Part shown: positions 1 through 7,231 of the stretch, one piece after another | How the letters are laid out: each line of letters begins with the position of its first letter | Numbering within the stretch: the first letter of the stretch is position 1 | NCBI GenBank assembly: GCA_001552515.1 | Contig: BCRI01000015.1 | Location: 1 to 64,000, forward strand | Length of the DNA stretch: 64,000 nucleotides | DNA from: Sphaerimonospora mesophila NBRC 14179 = JCM 3151 | GTDB lineage: Bacteria > Actinomycetota > Actinomycetes > Streptosporangiales > Streptosporangiaceae | Direction: 5' to 3' | The notes under the pieces: generated by a model | Database searches by the model: none | Seen by the model: only the letters and a program-made list of their open reading frames with translations | Told to the model about the DNA's origin: nothing | Made by a program: the position numbers and the translations under genes

Positions 1-639
1 AACACGACCGCCACCAAAACCCTGGCCGTCACAAGCGCCACCAGAATCGACAGCGGCATCGGGACCGGAAGGGCCACCGTCCCCATCCACGCACAGCTCA
101 TCCACACCCCGCGCGCCCACACCGGCAGTGTTACGACCGCCAGAACCGACACCGGTGACACCCCCACCGACCCCGCCCTCACCACGACCAGCACCGGCAC
201 CGACAGCCGCAACAGCAGAAGCAGAAGCAGAAACAGAAACAGGCACCGGGGCGTCCCCCACCGGCACGACCGAAAGACACGGCACCGGCGACTCACCGGG
301 CGAGACCGGCTCACACAACGGAACGGCCACCAAGGGCACCCCCTCACCGAGACGAAAGCAACAACCACCCCGATCACACGACCGGAACTCCCCATGACAG
401 GAAACGGCTACCTCAGCACTCGGCGAATGGCCCCACAGCGGCCCGCCAGCAAAACTCACCCTCAACGTCTGCCCCAAGCCTACCTCGAACACACCATCGA
501 ACACAACCCCTCACACTCCGCAATCACCCCTGCTAAGGCGTGTATCGCAAGTAGATGTTGGATTGCAACGATCTTTGGTTTATGGCACGTGAGACCTGAC
601 CGACGCATAGTGGACCTGGCTCGAGCCGCAGTCGCCTAA
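1..639. other. Low-complexity left edge, no confident gene
   Basis: Several frames are open at once here. Plus frame 1 is open from the edge to 639, plus frame 2 from the edge to 397, and the minus strand is open from about 520 to the edge. All give biased products (Pro/Thr/Arg/His-rich or Gly/Val/Ser-rich). Plus frame 2 reads like a Pro/Ala/Glu/Thr-rich disordered tail and could be the C-terminus of a gene starting outside the window. Codon third positions do not decide between the options. From about 530 on, GC content drops and the sequence leads into the transposase remnants, so this looks like a decayed accessory boundary. Confidence 0.3.
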
Positions 640-669
640 GGCAAGAGCGATGTATCCGGCAGCGGCGCA

Positions 670-1194
670 GGCTCCGGTTGAAAGCGGCGTTGCTCGGACG
701 CTCCAGGGGCGGGCAGACCAGCAAGATCCACCTCGCTGCCGACCGCAGGTGCCACCCGCTGGCGTTCGTCGTGACCGCGGGGCAGGCGGCCGACAGTCCG
801 CAGTTCATCCCCGTGCTCAAGAAGATACGGGTCCGGGGGCCCGTCGGTCGTCCCCGCACCCGGCCTGGCGCGATTGCCGGGGACAAGGTCCTACTCCTCC
901 CACGGCAACCGCGCCTACCTCCGCATTCGCCGTATCAAGGCAGTCATTCCGGAGAAGAAGGACCAAGCCGCCAGCCGGAAGAAGTCGAAGGGCAGCAAGG
1001 GCGGCCGGCCCGTTAGCCACGACGCCGACCTGTACAAGGGCGGAACACCGTCGAGCGCCTGATCAACAAGCTGAAGGCCTGGCGAGGCATCGCCATCCGC
1101 TACGACAAGACCCCTGCGAGTTACCTCGCCGGCCTCCACCTCCGCGCAGCGGTGATCTGGATCAGAGATCGCCCGGACCACCTTGATCACAACT
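670..1194 (+). pseudogene. IS5-family DDE transposase remnant, frameshifted and 5'-truncated
   Basis: Three pieces of one transposase lie in different frames. The first (about 678-890) has the GGQTSKIHLAADRRCHPLAF block and GRPRTRPGAIAGDK, typical of the DDE core of IS5-group (IS4/IS5) transposases. A frame change near 885 leads into a Lys/Arg-rich piece with GNRAYLRIRRIKAVIPEK. A second change near 1045 leads into RNTVERLINKLKAWRGIAIRYDK, the conserved C-terminal E region, ending at 1194. The N-terminal third and the terminal inverted repeats are not visible. The element is dead. Family assignment rests on remembered motifs; the broken state is seen directly. Confidence 0.8.
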
Positions 1195-1267
1195 GAGTAC
1201 GCGCCCTAGGTCTAAAACTGACGGAGGTTGTTGACATCTCGGGTCTCCGATCACTACGGAGACTTCC

Positions 1268-1490
1268 ATGCCCCCATCAGCCGAACAGCGGCTTGATCGC
1301 CGGGCCCGGCACCGCCTGGCGATCATCCGTCAAGCCGAAGAGGTCACCGGCAACGTCGCGCAGACCTGCCGGTACTACGGAATCAGCCGCAACGCCTACT
1401 ACATCTGGTACCGCCGCTATCAAGCCGAAGGCATCGAGGGCCTGCGCGACCGCTCCAGCAGGCCCAAGACCAGCCCGAACCATCTGGATT
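1268..1490 (+). pseudogene. IS481-like transposase fragment, N-terminal HTH only
   Basis: The ATG at 1268 opens a frame encoding RLAIIRQAEEVTGNVAQT, CRYYGISRNAYYIWYRRYQ and GLRDRSSRPKTSP. This is the helix-turn-helix and linker that precede the rve catalytic core in IS481-type transposases. Similarity stops near 1490 and the frame runs on as unrelated sequence to 1591, so the DDE core is missing. A TTGACA-like hexamer lies upstream near 1231. With the neighbouring IS5-like remnant it marks a small insertion-sequence graveyard. The 1491-1639 stretch after it holds no gene I can support. Confidence 0.7.
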
Positions 1491-1639
1491 CCGTTGATCG
1501 GCGACCAAGGTGGCATCGAGGCCCAGCAGTCGTTCCACCTCCTGCTCACGCGAGGTCTCAGGGCGCGAACACAGATGGATCCGGTTCTTGATCTTCTTAG
1601 CCTCACATGCGGGCAGCCCTGCAAGTACGTATCGCCGGG

Positions 1640-2530
1640 CTAGGAGCGGCGCGGGTCATAGTTCTGGAACTCGACCAGGCGGATGTCGCTCTGCGGCAGC
1701 AGGGGCACCCCGCTGCTGGAGTCCAGCACCACCCGACGGCCCAGGGGCTCGCGCAGCGTGACGGTGATCCGGTCCGTCTTCCCCATATCGTTGCAGACCT
1801 CCACGTTGTCGTCGCGCCGGACGTCGACGTCCACGACCACTGCCGAGGGCGTCTCGTGGACGCGCGAGCCGTACGTCGTGTCGCACGTGCCGTGCACGTA
1901 ACTCAGCTGGAGCTCAGTCGGCGTGCGCACCTCGTAGGTGTGCACCTCCTGGATCCCGTCGTCCAGGGGCCGGGGCGGTCCGCCCATCGCGGCCGGGTCC
2001 ACCGCCACCCGCCGGAACGGTTCCGGTACGCCCTTCACGGTGAAGTCCCACGTCGGTACCTGCACGTCCCCCCGACTACTGGGCATCGTGGCCTCTCCCC
2101 GCGCCACCGCGACCACGCGCAGTGGTCGGCACCCCTTGGCCGGGCACTTATCGTCGACGAAGGACCTGGGCTTGCCGAGCCCGGCGTAGGCGGCTGCCGC
2201 CGTCAGCACGGGCACGCTTAGCGTGCTCTCATCGGCCCAGCGCAGCTTGGCCGGGGCGGGCACCTCGACCGGGAGCTCGGTCTCCAGCTTCCAGGCGCTG
2301 TTGATCATGCTCCGCCCGACCCAGCGGGGCATGCGTCCCCAATCGGGCTCCAAGGTCAGGTTCCGTAGCGGGACGAACCCAACGATCCACGGCTCTCTCT
2401 CCGCCGAACTCTGCCAGCGTTCTGCGACCTCATGGGCGAGGTCCGTGAACTCGTCGGCAGTGACCGGTGCTCGGGTGGAACCGCAGGCCGTCGCGAGCAC
2501 GATGAGCAGTGCGGCCGGAAGCATCCTCAT
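1640..2530 (-). CDS. Putative secreted lipoprotein of unknown function
   Basis: The 296-residue product begins with a short positive N-terminus, a hydrophobic segment and LATACGS, a lipobox with the modifiable Cys at about residue 16. It is probably exported and lipid-anchored on the outer face of the membrane, and lgt is encoded elsewhere in this window. The mature part is mixed alpha/beta-like with scattered Cys (DDKCPAKGC, GTCDT, EVCND) that could form disulfides. I recognise no catalytic motif. A second in-frame ATG two codons downstream could also start it. It lies between transposase debris and coaE on the same strand, with about 230 bases to coaE, so it is probably its own transcription unit. 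Confidence 0.7.
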   Translation of the reverse strand: MRMLPAALLIVLATACGSTRAPVTADEFTDLAHEVAERWQSSAEREPWIVGFVPLRNLTLEPDWGRMPRWVGRSMINSAWKLETELPVEVPAPAKLRWADESTLSVPVLTAAAAYAGLGKPRSFVDDKCPAKGCRPLRVVAVARGEATMPSSRGDVQVPTWDFTVKGVPEPFRRVAVDPAAMGGPPRPLDDGIQEVHTYEVRTPTELQLSYVHGTCDTTYGSRVHETPSAVVVDVDVRRDDNVEVCNDMGKTDRITVTLREPLGRRVVLDSSSGVPLLPQSDIRLVEFQNYDPRRS

Positions 2531-2758
2531 GATCGATAGACGTGCCGGCGGGCGGCGCGGTTCGCTCCCGGTCGGGAGCCGCAGGCTCGCCGGCCCACGA
2601 TCACCTTCGACGGTGAAGAGACGGCCGGCCCGGCGGGTTCACAGCCGGAGATCAGAGCCGGCCGAAAAGGTGGACGAGCACCGGCGGCTCGCCGTCATCC
2701 CCGTCGCCGTACCCGGGTCGTGGTTCCGCGGCGAAACCGTGCTACGGGCACCCCTCGG

Positions 2759-3373
2759 TCACGCGCCCGGGGCGTACGCCGCCGCTCGGGCGACGAGCTC
2801 GTCCCAGACCTCGGCGACCCGCTTCTCGAGGGCGTCCAGCGAACCCTCGTTGTCGATCACGATGTCGGCCACCTTGAGGCGGTCCTCACGGGAGGCCTGG
2901 ACCGCGATCCGGGCCCGTGCGTCCTCCTCGGTCATGCCCCGGAACTCCCGCAACCGGCGGACGCGTACGTCATCGGAGGCGTCCACGACGATCACTACGT
3001 CGTACATCGGGGCGAGGCCGTTCTCGGCGAGCAGCGGCACGTCGTAGACGACGATCGCCCCGGCGGGAGCGGCCTGCTGGAGCTCCTCGACCCTGGCGCC
3101 GACCCTCGGGTGGACGATCCCGTTGAGCACCTTCAGCTTGCCGGAGTCGGCGAACACGATCGAGCCGAGCCGTTCCCGGTCGAGCGTCCCGTCGGGGCGC
3201 AGCACACTGGCGCCGAACGTCTCGACGATCTCGGCGAGGCCGGGCGTTCCCGGCTCTACCACCTCACGCGCGATCTTGTCCGCGTCGATGACGACCGCGC
3301 CACGCTCCGCGAGCCGCCGTGACACCTCGCTCTTGCCCGAGCCGATGCCGCCCGTGAGTCCCACCCTGAACAC
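2759..3373 (-). CDS. coaE: Dephospho-CoA kinase
   Basis: CoaE phosphorylates the 3'-hydroxyl of dephospho-CoA, the last step of CoA synthesis, in the cytoplasm. The 204-residue protein starts with [15 protein letters not shown], whose P-loop spans residues 8-15. It continues with [13 protein letters not shown] and the CoA-domain segment [18 protein letters not shown]. The length is normal for the stand-alone enzyme; some actinobacteria carry a longer fusion with a C-terminal UPF0157 domain, absent here. The GTG start is preceded by a -10-like TAGGCT seven bases upstream, which suggests a leaderless mRNA. Nearby rpsA and polA match the common actinobacterial order. Confidence 0.95.
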   Translation of the reverse strand: MFRVGLTGGIGSGKSEVSRRLAERGAVVIDADKIAREVVEPGTPGLAEIVETFGASVLRPDGTLDRERLGSIVFADSGKLKVLNGIVHPRVGARVEELQQAAPAGAIVVYDVPLLAENGLAPMYDVVIVVDASDDVRVRRLREFRGMTEEDARARIAVQASREDRLKVADIVIDNEGSLDALEKRVAEVWDELVARAAAYAPGA

Positions 3374-3380
3374 GTCCCGC

Positions 3381-3386
3381 AGCCTA
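3381..3386 (-). promoter_or_regulatory. Likely leaderless -10 box of coaE
   Basis: TAGGCT on the minus strand ends seven bases before the GTG of coaE. A start site about seven bases downstream of a -10 box would fall on the start codon. The same spacing recurs at nine other genes in the window. Confidence 0.5.
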
Positions 3387-3487
3387 TCGGGCTTCCGTAC
3401 GGCACGGCCCGCCGGGCAGGCGGTGCCGTACGCCGTGCCGTACGCGTGCTGGGCGAGGCACGGACGGACGAACGGGTGATGCGGCCG

Positions 3488-3943
3488 TCAGCGGCTGAGA
3501 CGCAGATGCACCAGGGTCAGGTGATCCTGCACGCGCTCGCGGCGGGTCTCGCGGTAGCCGAGGCGCCGGTACAGCCGCAGGTTGCCCTCGGAAAGGTGGC
3601 CGGTGAACAGGTCGAACGCGGTGGCCTCCGGCACGGCCTCGTGCAGCGCGGCGAGCAGCCCACCGCCGATGCCCTGTCCCTGCCGATCGGGCGCGACGAT
3701 CAGACGGGCGACCAGGCACGTCGAGCCGGACAACTGACCGCGGACGGATCCGACCAGCCGGGCGCCCTCCGTCGCCTTGAGCACGACGCCGCCGTCGATC
3801 ACCTTCCGCACCTGCTCGACCGTCTCGACGAGCGGGGGCAGGAACGGGTCGCCGTAGAGCTGCGCCTCGGTCACGTAGGCGGCCCGCTGGAGGGTGAGGA
3901 TCTCCCCGGCGTCGCCGGGCGCGGCCCGTTCGATGTCAACCAC
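3488..3943 (-). CDS. GNAT-family N-acetyltransferase
   Basis: This 151-residue protein has the acetyl-CoA-binding core of the GNAT fold. LVARLIVAPDRQGQGIGGGLL carries the Q/RxxGxG/A pyrophosphate loop at about residues 80-95, followed by NLRLYRRLGYRETRRE, the usual C-terminal strand-helix-strand. It transfers an acetyl group from acetyl-CoA to an unknown amine, and the sequence does not say which. The GTG start is supported by TAAGGT exactly six bases upstream. It sits alone between coaE and rpsA on the same strand; a strong hairpin at 4004-4025 separates it from rpsA. Confidence 0.85.
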   Translation of the reverse strand: MVDIERAAPGDAGEILTLQRAAYVTEAQLYGDPFLPPLVETVEQVRKVIDGGVVLKATEGARLVGSVRGQLSGSTCLVARLIVAPDRQGQGIGGGLLAALHEAVPEATAFDLFTGHLSEGNLRLYRRLGYRETRRERVQDHLTLVHLRLSR

Positions 3944-3949
3944 GCCGTC

Positions 3950-3955
3950 ACCTTA
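3950..3955 (-). promoter_or_regulatory. Likely leaderless -10 box of the GNAT gene
   Basis: TAAGGT on the minus strand lies six bases before the GTG at 3943, placing the expected transcription start at the start codon. No clear Shine-Dalgarno is visible. Confidence 0.5.
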
Positions 3956-4003
3956 TCGGGGGTGGATGAGCTCATCGGTGACGGGAGTGCCCGGACACGC
4001 GGA

Positions 4004-4025
4004 AGGCCCCGCCGAAGCGGGGCCT
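4004..4025 (-). terminator. Intrinsic terminator hairpin after rpsA
   Basis: A perfect nine-base stem (AGGCCCCGC / GCGGGGCCT) closes on a CGAA tetraloop. It lies about 90 bases downstream of the rpsA stop and upstream of the GNAT gene, so it most likely ends the rpsA transcript. The T-tract is weak, as is common in high-GC actinobacteria. Confidence 0.75.
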
Positions 4026-4033
4026 CCGTGCCG

Positions 4034-4108
4034 TTCTCTGAACCGGTGCTCTCTGATCCGGTGCTCTTTAAAGCTGCGCTCTTTGAACCGGCGCTCTCGA
4101 ACCGGTCG
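4034..4108. repeat. Five imperfect 15-bp tandem repeats just 3' of rpsA
   Basis: Units resembling CTCTCTGAACCGGTG repeat five times with a 15-base period; the third unit (CTCTTTAAAGCTGCG) is the most divergent. The array fills the gap between the rpsA stop codon (4115) and the terminator hairpin, so it is transcribed as part of the rpsA 3' untranslated region. No coding explanation was found. Confidence 0.7.
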
Positions 4109-4114
4109 CCCGGG

Positions 4115-5581
4115 TCAGCTCTGGCCGCCGGCCAGCTTCTCGCGCAGGGCCGCGAGAGCCTCGTCGGAGGCGAGGGCGCCGCCGCTCGACTGGCTCTGCG
4201 ACGAGGTCTCGCCGCCGTAGGACGAAGAGGCCGCCTGGCTGGCCGCCGCCTCCTCCTGCCGGGCCTTCTCGATCTGCGACTTGTGCGCCTCGAAGCGGGC
4301 CTGGGCCTCGGCGTACTGCCGCTCCCACTCCTCGCGCTGCTTGTCGAAGCCCTCCAGCCACTCGCCGGTCTCGGCGTCGAAGCCCTCGGGGTAGATGTAG
4401 TTGCCCTGGTCGTCGTACGTCGCCGCCATGCCGTACAGGGTGGGGTCGAACTCGACCTCGGCGCCGACGCCCTCGTTGGCCTGCTTGAGCGACAGGGAGA
4501 TCCTGCGGCGGTCGAGGTCGATGTCGATGATCTTGACGAAGATCTCCTCGCCGACCGTCACGACCTGCTCCGGGATCTCCACGTGGCGCTCGGCCAGCTC
4601 GGAGATGTGCACCAGGCCCTCGATGCCCTCCTCGACGCGGACGAACGCGCCGAACGGCACCAGCTTGGTGACGCGGCCGGGCACGACCTGGCCGATCTGG
4701 TGGGTCCGGGCGAACTGCTGCCACGGGTCCTCCTGCGTCGCCTTGAGCGACAGCGAGACCCGCTCGCGCTCCATGTCGACGTCCAGGACCTCGACCGTGA
4801 CCTCCTGGCCGACCTCGACGACCTCGGAGGGGTGATCGATGTGCTTCCAGGACAGCTCGGAGACGTGCACCAGTCCGTCGACGCCGCCGAGGTCCACGAA
4901 CGCACCGAAGTTGACGATCGAGGAGACGACGCCCTTGCGGACCTGGCCCTTCTGCAGAGTGTTGAGGAACGTCTGGCGCACCTCGGACTGCGTCTGCTCG
5001 AGCCAGGCACGGCGGGACAGCACCACGTTGTTGCGGTTCTTGTCCAGCTCGATGATCTTGGCCTCGAGTTCGCGGCCGACATACGGCTGCAGGTCGCGGA
5101 CGCGGCGCATCTCGACCAGGGACGCCGGCAGGAAGCCCCGCAGGCCGATGTCCAGGATGAGACCACCCTTGACGACCTCGATGACGGTGCCGGTGACGAT
5201 GCCGTCCTCGTCCTTGATCTTCTCGATCGTGCCCCACGCCCGCTCGTACTGGGCGCGCTTCTTGGACAGGATCAGGCGGCCTTCCTTGTCCTCCTTCTGG
5301 AGGACCAGCGCCTCGACGTGCTCCCCGACCTCGACGACCTCGGCGGGGTCGACGTCATGCTTGATGGAGAGCTCGCGGGACGGGATCACGCCCTCGGTCT
5401 TGTAGCCGATGTCGAGCAAGACCTCGTCTCGATCGACCTTGACAACGGTGCCTTCAACGATGTCGCCGTCGTTGAAGTACTTGATGGTCTCGTCGATCGC
5501 GGCGAGGAAGGCCTCCTCGGAACCGATGTCGTTGACCGCTACCTGCGGGGTGCTCGAGGTGGCCTCAGTGCTGCTCGTCAT
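4115..5581 (-). CDS. rpsA: 30S ribosomal protein S1
   Basis: S1 binds mRNA on the small ribosomal subunit and helps translation of leadered messages. The 488-residue product has four S1 RNA-binding domains at about residues 39-108, 126-191, 212-281 and 297-367. The last two carry the canonical VNFGAFVDLGGVDGLVHVSEL and VPFGAFVRVEEGIEGLVHISEL blocks. E. coli S1 has six domains; four is normal for actinobacteria. An acidic, Gln/Ser-rich tail of about 115 residues follows. A good promoter (TTGACC-17-TATGCT) lies about 150 bases upstream, leaving a long leader where regulation could act. The gene is flanked downstream by a repeat array and terminator. Confidence 0.97.
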   Translation of the reverse strand: MTSSTEATSSTPQVAVNDIGSEEAFLAAIDETIKYFNDGDIVEGTVVKVDRDEVLLDIGYKTEGVIPSRELSIKHDVDPAEVVEVGEHVEALVLQKEDKEGRLILSKKRAQYERAWGTIEKIKDEDGIVTGTVIEVVKGGLILDIGLRGFLPASLVEMRRVRDLQPYVGRELEAKIIELDKNRNNVVLSRRAWLEQTQSEVRQTFLNTLQKGQVRKGVVSSIVNFGAFVDLGGVDGLVHVSELSWKHIDHPSEVVEVGQEVTVEVLDVDMERERVSLSLKATQEDPWQQFARTHQIGQVVPGRVTKLVPFGAFVRVEEGIEGLVHISELAERHVEIPEQVVTVGEEIFVKIIDIDLDRRRISLSLKQANEGVGAEVEFDPTLYGMAATYDDQGNYIYPEGFDAETGEWLEGFDKQREEWERQYAEAQARFEAHKSQIEKARQEEAAASQAASSSYGGETSSQSQSSGGALASDEALAALREKLAGGQS

Positions 5582-5736
5582 GTGTGGAATTGCTCCGAAC
5601 CGGACAGATGTCGTTGTGACGGAAGCGCGGCGGGCTTGTTTTCGTTCATCGGAGGCTGTTCAGCGATCGCAGCGACAGATGACCGAGCGCGAGCCCGCTC
5701 CGTCCGAGACGCGCGCGAGCCCACAACGCAGCGATC

Positions 5737-5765
5737 AGCATATGAGACATGACGGGCGGGGTCAA
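5737..5765 (-). promoter_or_regulatory. rpsA promoter (TTGACC-17 bp-TATGCT)
   Basis: On the minus strand TTGACC (5765-5760) and TATGCT (5742-5737) are separated by exactly 17 bases, close to the consensus of the main vegetative sigma factor. The expected start near 5730 gives an untranslated leader of about 150 bases before rpsA. Confidence 0.75.
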
Positions 5766-5787
5766 TCCGAGGCAAGGGAACACGCCG

Positions 5788-6891
5788 CTAGTAGACGACG
5801 ATCTTCCCTGCTCGCTTTGAGGCTACCGTGTCGCGGAGTTTGCGGGGGATCGACACCCTCTTGGGATCCCCATCGGACGTATACCGCTTCTTGGGGTGCT
5901 CGTCCAACCAGTCGAGCCAATAGGCCGTGCACCAGCGGCTGCATTCCCCGTGTTTTCCGTTGGACTGGATCCTCGGGATCGCGTATCGCTCGAACTTTTT
6001 CGCGAAGGGCGAAACAGCGGGCTCTGCCCCGGCCAGGAACACGCCATCGAAGTCGTATTTCGTGCCGTCCCACTTCCCGTCGTGCGCCACGCTCAGCTTC
6101 CTGGGCCGGGAGCCGTACGGCAGGGCGAGCGTGGTGGACGGCCCCGTGCCGAGTTTGGCGAGCAGCCGCTCCTGCCGCACGATCTGCTCGCTCACCCGCT
6201 TCGTCGGCAGACTGCGCAGGTCCGGGTGATCATAGGTGTGGTTGGCCACCTCGAAACCCCGCTCGACGAGCCACTGCACGGCCCGGGTCTGCTCGGCCCG
6301 ATCGTTCAGACCGAACGGGGTCCGGTTGATCCAGAACGTGGCGACCGGCCGGAATTTCGGATATTTGGCGGCGACCTCGTAGATGATGCCGACGGCCGTG
6401 TCGCGCTTCGGCACCCCCTGGGAGTCCAGGGCGAAGTGGCTGGGGTGGCCGTCGTCGAAGGTGAGGACGACGGGGTGGGAGCCCGCGGGGATGTCGATCG
6501 CGCCGGACACGAACTCGGCGGCCGTGATCGGCACGTAGTTCTTCCTGGCCAGCCGCTCCAGTTCAGTGCGGAACTGGCGGGGGGTGCGGTCGATGGAGGC
6601 GATCCGCTTGGGCAGCAGCCGGTGATACATGATCACCGGAACCAGCCCGGCCTCGTTGGCCTTCACCTTCTTCGCGGACTCCGGCGTCGCGGTCACCGGC
6701 TCCCGCTCGCCGGACGGCACTCCGGCGGACGCCGTCGCCGACGCCGACGCCGACGGCCGCGCCACCACCGCCGTCCGGGGGCCGTCGCCCCCCGAACTCC
6801 ACCGGGGCAGCAGCGTGAGCACGACGAGGCCCACCACGACCACCACGACGTTGGCCAGCACCGTGACTCGAGTAACGTCCCGCACGATCAT
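5788..6891 (-). CDS. Membrane-anchored polysaccharide deacetylase (NodB fold)
   Basis: A NodB-homology (carbohydrate esterase 4) protein of about 367 residues, counted from the ATG at 6891; an in-frame GTG at 6924 is a weaker alternative. The N-terminus is one hydrophobic segment (VTVLANVVVVVVGLVVLTLL) followed by an Ala/Ser-rich linker, so the catalytic domain is probably tethered outside the cell. The metal-binding Asp pair is in VVLTFDDGHPSHF (about residues 142-154) and the His pair in VANHTYDH (about 216-223). Such enzymes remove acetyl groups from peptidoglycan or other cell-surface polysaccharides; the substrate here is unknown. It lies between rpsA and polA, separated from polA by a repeat array. 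Confidence 0.85.
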   Translation of the reverse strand: MIVRDVTRVTVLANVVVVVVGLVVLTLLPRWSSGGDGPRTAVVARPSASASATASAGVPSGEREPVTATPESAKKVKANEAGLVPVIMYHRLLPKRIASIDRTPRQFRTELERLARKNYVPITAAEFVSGAIDIPAGSHPVVLTFDDGHPSHFALDSQGVPKRDTAVGIIYEVAAKYPKFRPVATFWINRTPFGLNDRAEQTRAVQWLVERGFEVANHTYDHPDLRSLPTKRVSEQIVRQERLLAKLGTGPSTTLALPYGSRPRKLSVAHDGKWDGTKYDFDGVFLAGAEPAVSPFAKKFERYAIPRIQSNGKHGECSRWCTAYWLDWLDEHPKKRYTSDGDPKRVSIPRKLRDTVASKRAGKIVVY

Positions 6892-6998
6892 CCGACCATA
6901 ATGCCCAAATTTTACCCAAATCACATGGAACGGTGACCGGGCTCGAGACCGTGATCAAATGGCGGGCAGGCAAAAACGAGGGCAAGAACGGCTGCCGG

Positions 6999-7176
6999 CG
7001 ATCAGTGCTGGATGCCGATCCGCACCGGAGCCGAGCAGCTTGCAGCCGATCCCGAAGTCGATCGATCCTGGATGCCGATCACCCTGGAGCCGATCCCCGA
7101 AGTCGATCGATCCTGGAGTCCATCGATCCTGGCGCCCATCGATCCTGGAGCCGATCGATCCTGGAGTCGATCAGCG
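6999..7176. repeat. GATC/CCTGGAG short-repeat array between polA and the deacetylase
   Basis: About ten imperfect units of 15-18 bases follow one another, built from CGATCGATCCTGGAGC-like words with variants such as CGATCCCCGAAGT and CATCGATCCTGGCGCC. GATC recurs throughout. The open frames across it are shadows of the repetition. It lies downstream of polA and upstream of the deacetylase gene, in a gene-free stretch of about 300 bases. Confidence 0.8.
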
Positions 7177-7231
7177 CCGGGGTCGCCGGGAACCGGGCGG
7201 GGGCGGGCGGGGAACGGCCCGCCCGGAGCGA

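Noticed and set aside
1490-1640. Minus-strand coding remnant (NRIHLCSRPETSREQEVERL)
   Set aside because: One frame reads plausibly for about 40 codons but has no start, no neighbours in frame and no family I recognise.
6999-7176. CRISPR array
   Set aside because: Units are 15-18 bp, degenerate and contiguous, with no unique spacers and no cas genes in the window.
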